Below, in pieces: positions 1 through 10,100 of a stretch of DNA of 37,857 bases. The stretch's first letter is position 1. Each line of letters starts with the position of its first letter. A program made the translations under genes and the position numbers. This DNA is from an uncultured Prevotellaceae bacterium. Its GTDB lineage: Bacteria; Bacteroidota; Bacteroidia; Bacteroidales; Bacteroidaceae. The stretch lies in NCBI GenBank assembly GCA_937891085.1, contig CALAEY010000014.1, forward strand, positions 1 to 37,857. The letters are read 5' to 3'. The notes under the pieces were generated by a model, which was not told the origin of the DNA, ran no database searches, and saw nothing but the letters and a program-made list of their open reading frames with translations.

Positions 1-1208
1 AGTTGAAGATACTTTTTCCTGGGCTGATGCTGGCCAGTATGCTGGCTGCTTGTGGCAAGGCTCCTGTTGACCCAGAGACTCCTTATGTCATAGAAGGAGA
101 ACTCACAGGGTTGCCAGATAGTATAGTGGTGAGGCTTTTTCAGTATGATGGCAACGTAGGCACCATGGTAACCTCTGATACATTGACAGATGGGCTTTTT
201 CGCTTTGAGCAGGTAATGGCAGAGTCACTCAATAGAATGGGTATCTATGGCATGGGAGATGGTTTCCCAAGCATGAGTCGTACTATCTATGTGGCTCCAG
301 GAGCACAGATTAAAGTAAAAGGGCATGATAGTCACATCTTCACATGGGATGTGGAGAGCAAGGTTCCTGAGCAGCAGGAATATGAGAAAATGATGCAAGA
401 CACCAAGGCCGACTATGACGTTTATCAAGATCTGGCTATCGAAGACAATAGGCTTTATAAGGAGTATGCACGCTTGAGGAGTTCTGGTGATGACTCTGAG
501 GAAACCAAAGCCCGCATTCAAGAACTGCGTGACCTGCGTCAACGTCTTAGAGCGCAGCAGGATTCTGTCTCAGATGTTACTCAGGTAAAGACAATTGCAG
601 CCATGAAGAAATTGAAGCCTTCTCAGCCTTGGCTTGAAAAGCTAAGCAGCCTTGCTAGGATGTGCATGGCCTATCCTGATTATAAATTCCGAAATGATGC
701 CATTGAATTATATGGCCTTTTGCCAGAAGGCATAAAGACTTCCTTGCAAGGGCAGGAAATCTATGCAGGCTTGTATCCTCCAGAGGAAGCCAAAGACGGT
801 GCCGACTTCCCTGATGCCACTTTCTATGACCTCCAAGGCAATGAGCACCATATAGCTGAGCATAAAGGCAAGTATATCCTGCTGGACTTCTGGAGCAGTG
901 GCTGTGGCCCATGCATCTTGGCTTTCCCTGAAATGAAAAAGGTATATGAGAAGTATCAAGACCGATTGACCATTGTCAGTATGAGCACCGATACGGATAG
1001 CCGCTGGCGTAAGGCTTCTGAAGAACATGATATCACATGGAGCAATTGGAATGAAGGCAAAGGCACTGGTGGCCTCTATGCCCATTATCGCATCATGGGG
1101 ATCCCATACTATGTGCTTATAAATCCCGAAGGAAAGATTGAGAAGCGCATGATGGGCTACGGAGAGAATATGTTTACGGAGTTTTTTGCTGAACTGCTGG
1201 GAGAATAA
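1..1208 (+). CDS. TlpA-like thioredoxin lipoprotein with DUF4369-type N-terminus (5' end cut by window edge)
   Basis: Predicted outer-envelope lipoprotein that carries out thiol-disulfide exchange in the periplasm. The window opens inside codon 2. The second copy of the same leader at 1420 shows that the missing start is ATG A just left of base 1, so the TTG at 3 is not the start. The signal peptide ends in a lipobox LAAC (Cys about residue 19). A DUF4369-like beta domain follows (about residues 27-125), then a charged helical linker, then a thioredoxin fold with the redox motif CGPC near residue 302 and a cis-Pro region (GIPYY) near 367. This order is typical of Bacteroidales TlpA/AhpC-type lipoproteins. 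The partner protein is unknown. Base composition is more AT-rich than in the efflux operon that follows, yet the first 55 visible bases are identical to that operon's first gene. Confidence 0.85.
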   Translation, partial: LKILFPGLMLASMLAACGKAPVDPETPYVIEGELTGLPDSIVVRLFQYDGNVGTMVTSDTLTDGLFRFEQVMAESLNRMGIYGMGDGFPSMSRTIYVAPGAQIKVKGHDSHIFTWDVESKVPEQQEYEKMMQDTKADYDVYQDLAIEDNRLYKEYARLRSSGDDSEETKARIQELRDLRQRLRAQQDSVSDVTQVKTIAAMKKLKPSQPWLEKLSSLARMCMAYPDYKFRNDAIELYGLLPEGIKTSLQGQEIYAGLYPPEEAKDGADFPDATFYDLQGNEHHIAEHKGKYILLDFWSSGCGPCILAFPEMKKVYEKYQDRLTIVSMSTDTDSRWRKASEEHDITWSNWNEGKGTGGLYAHYRIMGIPYYVLINPEGKIEKRMMGYGENMFTEFFAELLGE

Positions 1209-1265
1209 GAGTAAGGACAATACACTAAAAAGACCATTGAACTGTGGACTGAACTGGAAATGCTC

Positions 1266-1292
1266 TTTATGACGGTATATTTACTATCTTTG
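1266..1292 (+). promoter_or_regulatory. Probable promoter of the efflux operon
   Basis: TATCTTTG at 1285-1292 matches the Bacteroidetes -7 consensus TAnnTTTG. The upstream TTTA at 1266-1269 is only a weak -33 box and is a little too close. Transcription would start near 1299, giving a leader of about 120 nt that contains a small hairpin (GCAGC at 1306-1310 with GCTGC at 1318-1322). Confidence 0.5.
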
Positions 1293-1419
1293 CAAAGACA
1301 AAAATGCAGCAGAATAGGCTGCGTTAATAATATTTAACGGGCTAAGTAAGCGTACAAACGGATTTTTTTAGTTTATTTGCAAAGAGATAAGAATAGGACA
1401 ATTTTTAACGACTATAGAA

Positions 1420-2502
1420 ATGAAGTTGAAGATACTTTTTCCTGGGCTGATGCTGGCCAGTATGCTGGCTGCTTGTGGAAGTGGTGCAGAGCGCACTGCC
1501 GAAGAGGAAGGCGTGGAGACGGCCTTGCCTCAGGAGGAGGCGCAGGTGACGGTGATGACGGTGAAGCGTCAGGCGTTCAACCATGAGCTGGTGAGCAACG
1601 GCAAAGTGACCTCTCAGCAATATACGGATCTCTATTTCCGTCGGGCGGAGGTAATTGCCCATGTGTATGTGAAGAATGGCGACTATGTGCGTCGTGGGCA
1701 GAAGCTGGCAGAGCTGGATATGTTTCCCTTTGAGAACGAACTCACGCAGCGCAAGAACAGCTTGGAACAGGCCACGCTGGAGATGCAGGACGTGCTGATA
1801 GGCCAGGGCTATGCGCCTGACAATATGGAGGCTGTGCCTGCGGATGTGCTGCAGCTGGCCAGGGTGAAAAGTGGCTACGAGCAGCAGAAGGCACTCTATG
1901 AGGCGGCTCAACATGATTTGCAGCAGGCCACGCTCACAGCTCCAATGGACGGACGTGTGGCAAATCTCTTCCAGAAGCCCATGAACATGGCGAACACTGG
2001 GGAGGCGTTCTGCCGCATCGTGAGCACAGGCAGCATGGAGGTGGACTTCAACGTGCTGGAAAGTGAGCTTCCTTTAATTAAGATAGGTGACAAGGTGGAG
2101 GTGACTCCATACGCACAGACAGCTGGCAGCGTGCAGGGCAGCGTGAGCGAGATAAATCCGCTGGTGGATGCTAACGGCATGGTGCGTGTGCGTGCCAGGG
2201 TGAGCGGGCGCGACCTCTTTGACGGCATGAACGTGCGCGTGAGTGTGAAGCGGGCTGTACCCGACCAGTTGGTGGTGCCCAAGACAGCGGTGGTGCTGCG
2301 CTCTGACAGGCAGGTGCTCTTCACGCTGGAGAACGGACGCGCCTACTGGAACTACGTGAAGACAGGACTGGAGAACCTCACGGAATATACCGTCATCGAC
2401 GGACTGGAAGAGGGTAAGGAGGTGATAGTGACGGGAAACGTCAATCTGGCTCACGAGAGCCCAGTGGCAATTGACAATTCACAATTGACAATTGATAATT
2501 AG
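1420..2502 (+). CDS. RND efflux periplasmic adaptor (membrane fusion protein), lipoprotein
   Basis: Adaptor subunit of a tripartite pump linking the inner-membrane RND proteins to the TolC-like channel. It has a lipoprotein signal peptide with lipobox LAAC and the acylated Cys at residue 19. A split lipoyl/barrel-sandwich domain follows: first half near residues 80-110 (VKNGDYVRRGQKLAELD), second half near 165-195 (TLTAPMDGRVANL). A short helical hairpin lies between the halves, and beta-barrel and membrane-proximal domains run to about 345. At 360 residues it has the usual length. It is the first gene of an operon with the genes at 2634, 5714 and 7189. The last residues (AIDNSQLTIDN) are translated from a CAATTGA-type tandem array, so the native C-terminus has been replaced or extended by repeat DNA. 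Substrate cannot be told from sequence. Confidence 0.92.
   Translation: MKLKILFPGLMLASMLAACGSGAERTAEEEGVETALPQEEAQVTVMTVKRQAFNHELVSNGKVTSQQYTDLYFRRAEVIAHVYVKNGDYVRRGQKLAELDMFPFENELTQRKNSLEQATLEMQDVLIGQGYAPDNMEAVPADVLQLARVKSGYEQQKALYEAAQHDLQQATLTAPMDGRVANLFQKPMNMANTGEAFCRIVSTGSMEVDFNVLESELPLIKIGDKVEVTPYAQTAGSVQGSVSEINPLVDANGMVRVRARVSGRDLFDGMNVRVSVKRAVPDQLVVPKTAVVLRSDRQVLFTLENGRAYWNYVKTGLENLTEYTVIDGLEEGKEVIVTGNVNLAHESPVAIDNSQLTIDN
1424..1478 (+). repeat. Exact 55-bp direct repeat of lipoprotein signal-peptide coding sequence (other copy 1-55)
   Basis: Bases 1-55 and 1424-1478 are identical and encode the same signal peptide and lipobox of two otherwise unrelated lipoproteins. The match stops right after the Cys-Gly codons. 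Its upstream limit lies outside the window. Zero synonymous changes over 55 bp points to recent duplication or gene conversion. Recombination between the copies would delete 1423 bp and fuse the leader to the efflux adaptor. Confidence 0.9.
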
Positions 2503-2630
2503 GGCTGCGCAATGCCCACTTAGTTAAGTAATTAACTACGTTGATTGTAGGCTGCACCTCAGCATAGCTCAAGTAAGTTTGGCTTTGCACTCGGTTTATA
2601 CGATAATTGTGAATTGTGAATTTTGAATTG
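2468..2630 (+). repeat. Composite repeat element: two inverted 7-bp-word arrays around a hairpin core
   Basis: The left array (2468-2500, CAATTGA/CAATTCA words, period 7) and the right array (2602-2630, GAATTGT words) are inverted copies of each other, matching at about 23 of 26 positions. Between them lies a 100-bp core with GGGC..GCCC at 2502-2517 and a 7-bp hairpin TAGTTAA-GTAA-TTAACTA at 2521-2538. The element holds the adaptor gene's stop codon and reaches the RND start, so it fills the intergenic space inside an operon. Confidence 0.75.
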
Positions 2631-2633
2631 CAA

Positions 2634-5600
2634 ATGGTAAAGTTTCTGATACAACGACCTATTGCCGTGCTGATGGCATTTTTGGCATGCTTCATTGTGG
2701 GCTTGATTACCTACAATCTGCTGCCTGTGTCTATGCTGCCTGACATCGCCATTCCGCAGATTACGGTGCAGATGACGGGGGAGAATGCTTCTGCCAGGGA
2801 GTTGGAGAATACGGTGGTGGCACCTGTGCGCAGACAGCTGCTGCAGGTGGCAGGGTTGAAGGAGCTGCGCAGTGAGACACGCGACGGACTGGGGCTGATT
2901 CGGCTGGAGTTCGACTTTGGCACGAATACCGACTTGGCGTTCATAGAGGTGAACGAGAAGATAGATGCTGCCATGAACAGCCTCTCGAAGGAGGTGGCAC
3001 GCCCCAAAGCCATGAAGGCCAGCGCTACGGACATCCCTGTGCTCTATGTAAACATGACGCTGAAGAATGATGTGCCCTATGAGCCTACCACGGAGAGCCA
3101 ATTCTTGGAGATGTGCCAACTGGCTGAGAACATCGTGAAGCGCCGCATCGAACAACTGCCTGAGGTTGCCATTGCAGACATCACAGGCATTCCTGGACAG
3201 CAGCTGCAGATAGTGCCTGATAAGGACCGTATGGCTATGATGGGTGTCAGCATAGAGGACATAGAGCAGGCGCTGAGTGTGAACAACGTAGAGCCTGGAA
3301 GCATGCTGGTGCGCGATGGGTACTATGAGTACAACATCCGTATGGACAACTTGCTGCGTACGCCAGAGGATGTGCAGAACATCTACATCAATAAGGGCAG
3401 CCGCCTGTTTCAGCTGAAGGACTTCTGCCAGATAGGGGTGGTGTCGAAGAAGGAGATGGGACGAAGCCTGAGCGCAGGCAAGCGGGCAGTGACACTGGCC
3501 ATCATTAAGCAGAGCGATGAGAACATGGACCGCATGAAGGACAAGCTCAGCGAGACAATAGACTACTTCCGTGAGAGCTATCCGCAGATAGACTTCAGCA
3601 TCAGCCGCAACCAGACAGAACTGCTGGACTATACCATCTCCAACCTGCAGCAGAACCTGCTGTTAGGACTGCTGTTCATCTTCATCGTGAGCATCTTCTT
3701 CCTGGGCGATGTGCGCTCACCGCTGGTGATAGGCATCAGCATGGTGGTGAGCATCGTGATTACGTTCTTCCTGTTCTACCTCTTTGGAGTGTCACTCAAC
3801 GTGATCTCACTCTCCGGCCTGATACTGGCGGTGGGTATGATGATAGACAGCAGCATCATCGTGACAGAGAACATCTCGCAGTATAGGGAGCGTGGCAGTT
3901 CGCTTATGGATGCCTGTGCTGCTGGTACCACGGAGATGATTACGCCCATGCTAAGCTCCAACCTCACCACGATAGCAGTCTTCGTACCGTTGATCTTCAT
4001 GAGCGGCATAGCTGGTGCCATCTTCATGGATCAGGCGTTCTCCATCACAGTGGGCTTGGCCGTGGCATACATCACTGGCATCATGCTGCTGCCAGTGCTC
4101 TACTACTTGCTTTACAGCAAACATGCAAAGATGCAAATATTCAAAAATGCCAATACGCCCACACGCCAGCACACCCATTCGCTTCAACGCTTTTACGACA
4201 GCGGCATAGCGTGGGTATTCAGCCACAAGGCACTTACCTTGACGCTCACCGCTCTGACCATTCCTGTCTGCATAGTGCTCTTCATCTTCATGAAGAAGGA
4301 ACGTATGCCTGAGATAGACCAGAACGAGCTGATAGCCCGCATAGAGTGGAATGAGAATGTCCATGTGGAGGAGAACAACCGCCGTGTGAACCTGCTGCTG
4401 AAGGAGGTGGAGGGGCAGGTCATAGAGCATGAGGTGTATGTGGGCATACAGGATTATCTGCTGGCTAGCGGTACGGATGAACTGACGGCCACAGAGGCAG
4501 AGGTGTATCTGAAGGCTGAGAAGCCCAGCCAGATAGCTGAGTTGCAGCAGGCTGTGGCAGCATGGCTCAGGCAGCAATACGGTGGGGCAGTGGTGACCTT
4601 CTCGCCTCCTGAGACCATCTTCGAGAAACTCTTTGTGACGGGAGAGCCCGATGTGGTGGCCAAGCTGCGCCTGATGAATCGTAATGCATCGCCAGAACCT
4701 GAGAATCTGCGGACGCTGCAGGCAGAGATAGGGAAGCAGACACAACGACAGACGGACGACATAACGTGGAGCAGTCAGCTCAACCTGCAGGTGGACCATG
4801 AGAAATTGCTGCTCTACAACGTGGCCTATACAGAGGTGGACCGCATGCTGCGTACGGCCTTCAGGGAGAACCAGGCTTCTACGCTGCACTCCTACCAGCA
4901 GTACCTCACCATCAGCATCGCTGGTGAGGAGCAGAGCGTGAACCGCGTACTGGCTGAGACCTTGGTGCAGACCATGCCAGATGCTCAGGGGCATGTTTAT
5001 CAGATTCCGCTGCGGGAGTTGGTCAAGGCGTTGCCTTCGGAAGACCTGAAGAGCATCATCGCTGACGATAATGGGGAGTACGTGCCATTGAACTACTACC
5101 TCACGGGCGGTGAGCAGCGCTTGATGAATGAGGTGCGCAGTGTGGTGACGCAGCATGCCGACTGGGATGTGGATTTCGGGGGTAGCTTTCTCGACAATCA
5201 GGAGATGCTGGGTGAGTTGGTCATCATCCTGCTGGTGTCTGTGCTGCTGATGTACTTCATCATGTGCGCCCAGTTTGAGAGTTTCCTGCAGCCGCTCATC
5301 GTGCTGGCAGAGATTCCTATAGACACGGCTTTCGCCTTGTTGACGCTGTGGGTCTTTGGACATACGCTCAACCTGATGTCGGCCATCGGCATCATAGTGA
5401 CCTGTGGTATCGTGGTGAACGACTCCATCCTGAAGTTGGATAGCATCAACGAGCTGCGCAAGAAGGGCATGCCGCTCTATGAGGCCATACATACGGCTGG
5501 CAGTCGCCGCTTACGTCCGATCATCATGACATCACTGACCACCATCTTCGCCATGGTGCCGCTGCTCTTCACCTCTGACATGGGATCTGAGATGCAGCGC

Positions 5601-5702
5601 CCGTTGGCCATCGCCATGATAGGAGCCATGGTCATGGGTACGCTGGTGAGCCTCTTTGTGGTGCCGCTGATTTACTATAAGATTCAAAAATTCAAAGATT
5701 AA
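2634..5702 (+). CDS. RND-family efflux pump permease (AcrB-like, HAE/HME superfamily)
   Basis: Inner-membrane, proton-driven efflux subunit. ATG 2634 is preferred over the upstream in-frame GTG at 2616, because the six extra codons are repeat-array sequence and the family begins with a motif like MVKFLIQRPIAV. It has 1022 residues, the normal full length. TM1 lies at the N-terminus, a porter domain near 35-330, TM2-6 near 335-495 and a second porter domain near 550-840. TM8-12 follow to the end. The TM4 motif GMMIDSSIIVTEN carries a single Asp where AcrB has two. The TM6-TM7 cytoplasmic loop (about residues 494-516) is encoded by a decayed 8-bp tandem array. The C-terminus (KIQKFKD) is also array-like. 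It probably works with the adaptor upstream and the channel downstream. Confidence 0.93.
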   Translation: MVKFLIQRPIAVLMAFLACFIVGLITYNLLPVSMLPDIAIPQITVQMTGENASARELENTVVAPVRRQLLQVAGLKELRSETRDGLGLIRLEFDFGTNTDLAFIEVNEKIDAAMNSLSKEVARPKAMKASATDIPVLYVNMTLKNDVPYEPTTESQFLEMCQLAENIVKRRIEQLPEVAIADITGIPGQQLQIVPDKDRMAMMGVSIEDIEQALSVNNVEPGSMLVRDGYYEYNIRMDNLLRTPEDVQNIYINKGSRLFQLKDFCQIGVVSKKEMGRSLSAGKRAVTLAIIKQSDENMDRMKDKLSETIDYFRESYPQIDFSISRNQTELLDYTISNLQQNLLLGLLFIFIVSIFFLGDVRSPLVIGISMVVSIVITFFLFYLFGVSLNVISLSGLILAVGMMIDSSIIVTENISQYRERGSSLMDACAAGTTEMITPMLSSNLTTIAVFVPLIFMSGIAGAIFMDQAFSITVGLAVAYITGIMLLPVLYYLLYSKHAKMQIFKNANTPTRQHTHSLQRFYDSGIAWVFSHKALTLTLTALTIPVCIVLFIFMKKERMPEIDQNELIARIEWNENVHVEENNRRVNLLLKEVEGQVIEHEVYVGIQDYLLASGTDELTATEAEVYLKAEKPSQIAELQQAVAAWLRQQYGGAVVTFSPPETIFEKLFVTGEPDVVAKLRLMNRNASPEPENLRTLQAEIGKQTQRQTDDITWSSQLNLQVDHEKLLLYNVAYTEVDRMLRTAFRENQASTLHSYQQYLTISIAGEEQSVNRVLAETLVQTMPDAQGHVYQIPLRELVKALPSEDLKSIIADDNGEYVPLNYYLTGGEQRLMNEVRSVVTQHADWDVDFGGSFLDNQEMLGELVIILLVSVLLMYFIMCAQFESFLQPLIVLAEIPIDTAFALLTLWVFGHTLNLMSAIGIIVTCGIVVNDSILKLDSINELRKKGMPLYEAIHTAGSRRLRPIIMTSLTTIFAMVPLLFTSDMGSEMQRPLAIAMIGAMVMGTLVSLFVVPLIYYKIQKFKD
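4116..4180 (+). repeat. 8-bp-word tandem array inside the RND coding sequence
   Basis: About eight consecutive 8-bp units (AGCAAACA, TGCAAAGA, TGCAAATA, TTCAAAAA, TGCCAATA and so on) decay progressively to the right. The intact units are the reverse complement of the TTTGCATC array at 16663-16703. The array is in frame and encodes the loop between TM6 and TM7, a position tolerant of extra residues. Confidence 0.7.
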
Positions 5703-5713
5703 AGAATGAAAGC

Positions 5714-7192
5714 ATGAAGAAACTAAGCATCATATTGATAGGGCTGATCTTCTGCACGAGCATGCAGGCACAGCTGCGCTTGACACTGGGCAGGGTGATA
5801 GAGATGGCGGCAGACAGTTCGCTGACGGCCTTCCGCAACCAGAATATGTATTTGGCGGGTTACTGGGAGTATCGCACGTATCAAGCCAACCGCCTGCCCA
5901 GCCTGACACTGAACCTCACACCTGCCAGGTATTATCGCTACATCACACAGCGCTACGACTCTGAGTCGAACCTCGACGTGTATCGTGAGCAGCAGATGTT
6001 CAGCGCTTCAGGCGGACTGAATATCTCGCAGAACTTCGACCTTACGGGTGGTACGTTCTACATAGACACCGACTTGGATTATATGCGCAACTTTGGATCG
6101 CAGACCTACACGCAGTATTCCAGTGTGCCACTGCGCATAGGATATCAGCAGAACTTGCTGGGTTACAACCCCTTCCGCTGGGAGCGCAAGATAGAGCCGC
6201 TGAAGTACGAGAAGGTGAAGAAGCAGTTCATCTACAATACGGAGCAGATGGCAGAGGAGGCTGTGTCTTACTTCTTCGAGCTGGCATTGACACAGGCTGA
6301 GCTGGAACTGGCGCAGGAGAACCTGGTCTCTACGGATACGCTCTATAAGATAGGCGTTCAGCGACAGAAGATTGCGTCTATCTCTCAGGCCGACCTGCTG
6401 ACGCTGAGGTTGGATCATGTGAATGCGCAGAACACCCTCCAGAATGCCGAGATAGCCGTGAAGCGTGCCATGTTCTCTCTGGCTACCTTCTTGAATATCG
6501 ACAAGGATACGGAGATCATTCTAGACTTGCCTGGCAAGCCTACCAGTAAGACCATCACGGTGGAGGAGGCACTGGCCAAGGCAGAGGAGAACAATCCTAC
6601 TTACTTGCAGCAGGAGCAGAACGTGCTGGAGGCTGAGCAGAGCCTGGATCGTGCCAGGATGGAGGCGCGCTTCAATGCGAGTGTGAATGCCAGCGTGGGT
6701 TTCAATCAGGTGGCCGACAAGATGAGCGAGGCGTACCGCCACCCACTGCGTCAGGATTTGGTGCAGGTGACGTTGAGCATCCCGCTGGTGGACTGGGGCG
6801 TGCGTAAGGGTAGGGTGAACATGGCGAAGAACAACCTCAACGTGGTGCGCACCTCTGCTGATCAGGAACGCCAGAGCGTGGAGAAGGAGATCATCGTCAC
6901 AGTGAGCGACTTCAACATACAGCAGCGGCTCATCGCCAGTGCGGAGGAGGCACTCGACCTGGCCATACAGGCACATGAGCAGACGCGCCAGCGCTTTATC
7001 ATAGGGCGGGCAGACGTGAACAGCCTGACGCTCTCACTCAACCGCCAGCAGGAGGCACAGAAGAACTACATACAGGCGCTGCGCAACTACTGGCAGGATT
7101 ACTACAAGATAAGAAGGCTGACGCTGCACGACTTTGAGAGTGGCTTCTCACTCTCGGCTAAGTTCGACTATGCTTCAGGCATGTACAGATGA
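5714..7192 (+). CDS. TolC-family outer membrane efflux channel
   Basis: Outer-membrane exit duct of the tripartite pump. A signal peptide (hydrophobic segment then MQAQ, cleavage near residue 20) is followed by two outer membrane efflux repeats, about residues 25-235 and 270-470. Both have the long coiled-coil helices and the RxxNxL/Q-rich patterns of TolC proteins. At 492 residues it has the usual length. It starts 11 bases after the stop of the first RND gene, and its stop overlaps the start of the second RND gene (ATGA at 7189-7192), so the four genes are very likely translated from one message. There is no lipobox, so it is not a lipid-anchored OprM type. Confidence 0.92.
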   Translation: MKKLSIILIGLIFCTSMQAQLRLTLGRVIEMAADSSLTAFRNQNMYLAGYWEYRTYQANRLPSLTLNLTPARYYRYITQRYDSESNLDVYREQQMFSASGGLNISQNFDLTGGTFYIDTDLDYMRNFGSQTYTQYSSVPLRIGYQQNLLGYNPFRWERKIEPLKYEKVKKQFIYNTEQMAEEAVSYFFELALTQAELELAQENLVSTDTLYKIGVQRQKIASISQADLLTLRLDHVNAQNTLQNAEIAVKRAMFSLATFLNIDKDTEIILDLPGKPTSKTITVEEALAKAEENNPTYLQQEQNVLEAEQSLDRARMEARFNASVNASVGFNQVADKMSEAYRHPLRQDLVQVTLSIPLVDWGVRKGRVNMAKNNLNVVRTSADQERQSVEKEIIVTVSDFNIQQRLIASAEEALDLAIQAHEQTRQRFIIGRADVNSLTLSLNRQQEAQKNYIQALRNYWQDYYKIRRLTLHDFESGFSLSAKFDYASGMYR

Positions 7193-10100
7193 AGCACAAG
7201 CTCGCCATATCGTCCTTCACACTTATCGTGGCGTTTGTGGCGCTCTCACTGATAGGTCTGGCTTTGCTGCCCATGTTGCCAGTGAAGCTCAACCCCTCAC
7301 GCACACTGCCTTCGCTCACGGTATCTTTCTCCATGCCTGGCAACTCGTCCAGAGTGGTAGAGACGGAGGTGACCAGCAAGCTAGAGGGCATGCTGGCACG
7401 CGTGAGTGGCATAGAGAAGGTGGAGTCTGTGTCGGACAACGGCAGCGGGCGCATCACCATGCAGCTGGACAAGCATGCAGATATAGACATGCTGCGCTTC
7501 GAGGTCTCTACCATCATACGTCAGACGTGGCCTGAGCTTCCCGCAGGGGTGAGCTATCCCGTCATCAGCGCACAGCAGACCGACGATGAGGCGGCAAGGC
7601 CTTTCCTCACCTATACCATCAATGCGCCTGTAGACCCTTACCTGATACAGCAATGGGCGGAGATGAACATGAAGCCTGTGCTGGGGCAGATAGATGGGGT
7701 CTATCGGGTGGATCTCTCTGGGGCTACGCCGCAGGAGTGGCGACTGACCTATGACAACCGACAGCTGGCTCAGCATGGCATCAGCGTGGGTGATGTGCAG
7801 GCAGCCATAGCCAATCATCTGGGCAGGGAGTTCATGGGCATCGTGGCACTGGAACGGAGTGACGGTGATAGGGAGTGGATACGCGTGGCGAAGACAGGCG
7901 GCGCTGAGGGCCTGATCCTGAAGGCTATCTTCGTGCGCACAGGGCAGGGGGAACTTATCTCGCTGGACAAGTTGCTCAGCGTGGCGCATGTGCAGCAAGC
8001 ACCCAATAGCTATTACCGCATCAACGGACTGAACTCCGTGTATATGAACCTCACGGCAGAGGAGAGTGCCAACCAGCTGCGACTGGCCAGTGAGGTGAAG
8101 GAGGCTATGGGGCGACTGGAAGCGCTGTTACCTGTAGGCTATGAAGTGCATACGAGCTATGATGCCACGGAATATATTCAGGAGGAGCTGGACAAGATCT
8201 ATTTCCGCACAGGGCTCACGGTGCTCATCCTGCTGGTGTTCGTGGCATTGATCACGCTCAATAGGAAGTACCTCTTCCTTATCGTGTGCAGCCTCACGGT
8301 GAATATCTGCATCGCCTTGATATTCTACTACCTGTTCGGACTGGAGATTCAGATCTATTCACTCGCAGGTATAACGATCTCGCTCAACTTGGTGATAGAC
8401 AATACCATCGTAATGGCCGACCATCTGATGCGCAAGCGCAATCTGCAGGCTTTCTTGTCTATCTTGGCGGCTACGCTCACCACCATAGGGGCACTGGTCA
8501 TCATTTTCTTCATGGACGAGAAGGTGCGCCTGAACCTGCAGGACTTTGCAGCGGTGGTCATCATCAACCTCGCAGTATCGCTGCTGGTGGCCCTCTTCTT
8601 CGTGCCATCACTGATGGAGAAGATTGGACTGGAAAACAGGCAGAAGCATCACATACACAGTTGGCAGCACCGCTGGGCGGTGCGCCTTACCAGCGCCTAC
8701 CAATGGCTGATAGGTAAGCTGGTGCGCTATAGGGTAGCGGCTTGTCTGCTGTTGGTACTGGCTTTTGGTCTGCCAGTCTTCATGCTGCCAGAGAAGGCAG
8801 AGGGCGAAGGCTTCTGGGCGGAGTGGTACAACAAGGTCTTCGGCAGTGAGACCTACAAGCAGTCGGTGAAGCCTTACGTAGATACGGCTCTGGGCGGCAC
8901 TCTGCGCCTCTTTGCCGACAAGGTGCGCAGTTCCAGCTACTACAGCCGTGGAGTGGGAGAGGTGGTGCTCAGCGTCTATGCCACGCTGCCTAACGGCAGC
9001 ACGCTGGAGCAGATGAACACCCTTATAGGGAAGATGGAAGCCTACCTCAGCGAGTTTAAGGAGATACGCCAGTTCCAGACCTACATCTACAGCCCTTATC
9101 AGGCACGCATCAGCATCTATTTCAAGAAAGCCTACGAACGTGGCGGATTTCCTTATACCTTGAAGTCGGACATCATCAGCAAGGCCCTCACGCTGGGCGG
9201 AGGCAGCTGGAGCGTCACAGGTCTGCAGGATCAGGGCTTCAGCAATGATGTGCGTGAGACGGCTGGCTCCATGCGCGTCACGATGTATGGCTACAACTAC
9301 GATGAGCTCTATGCGCAGGCAGAGCGTCTGAAGAGCAAGCTGCTGGAGCGTCGACGTATCCGCGACGTGCTCATCAACTCGGAATACACCTTCTGGAAGA
9401 ACGACTACAGCGAGTTTTTCCTAAAACTCGACAAGGAGGCGATGGCGCAGGAAGGCATCTCTGCCTTGCAGCTGTTCACGGCCATCCGTCCGCTCTATAC
9501 ACGCAATCAGCACATGGGTAGCATTGTGGTAGACAACCAGTCGGAAAACCTGAAGCTCACCTCGATGCAGAGTGAGGAATATGACGTGTGGGCATTGGTG
9601 AATGTGCCTTTCCAGATAGGCGACAGGTTCTATAAGTTGGCTGATTTTGCTACACTGGAAAAAGGGCAGTCGCCTCAGGAGGTGGCGAAGGAGGACCAGC
9701 AATACCGCCTCTGCGTGCAGTATGAGTATGTAGGTTCCAGTGAGCAGGGACGCAGGCTGCTCAAGCAGGATGTGGAGGAGATGCGTCAGACGCTGCCTAT
9801 GGGCTACAGCATTGAGCTGGATGATTCCTACTACACCTTCAGCTCTCAGAACAAGGGGCAGTATGCCTTGCTGTTGCTGGTCATTGTCATCATCATCTTC
9901 ATCACGTCCATCCTGTTCAACTCCCTGACACAGCCTTTGGCCATCGTCTTCGTGATACCTATTTCCTACATCGGCGTGTTCCTCACGTTCTACCTCTTCA
10001 ACCTCAGTTTCGATCAGGGCGGCTTTGCCTCCTTCGTGTTGCTCTGCGGCATCACGGTGAATGCCAGCATCTACATCATGAATGAGTATAATAAGATACG

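Noticed and set aside
3951..5492. 513-codon open frame on the minus strand across the RND pump
   Set aside because: Shadow of the pump gene: His/Gln/Leu-rich composition, no domain, and the plus strand encodes a complete RND protein.
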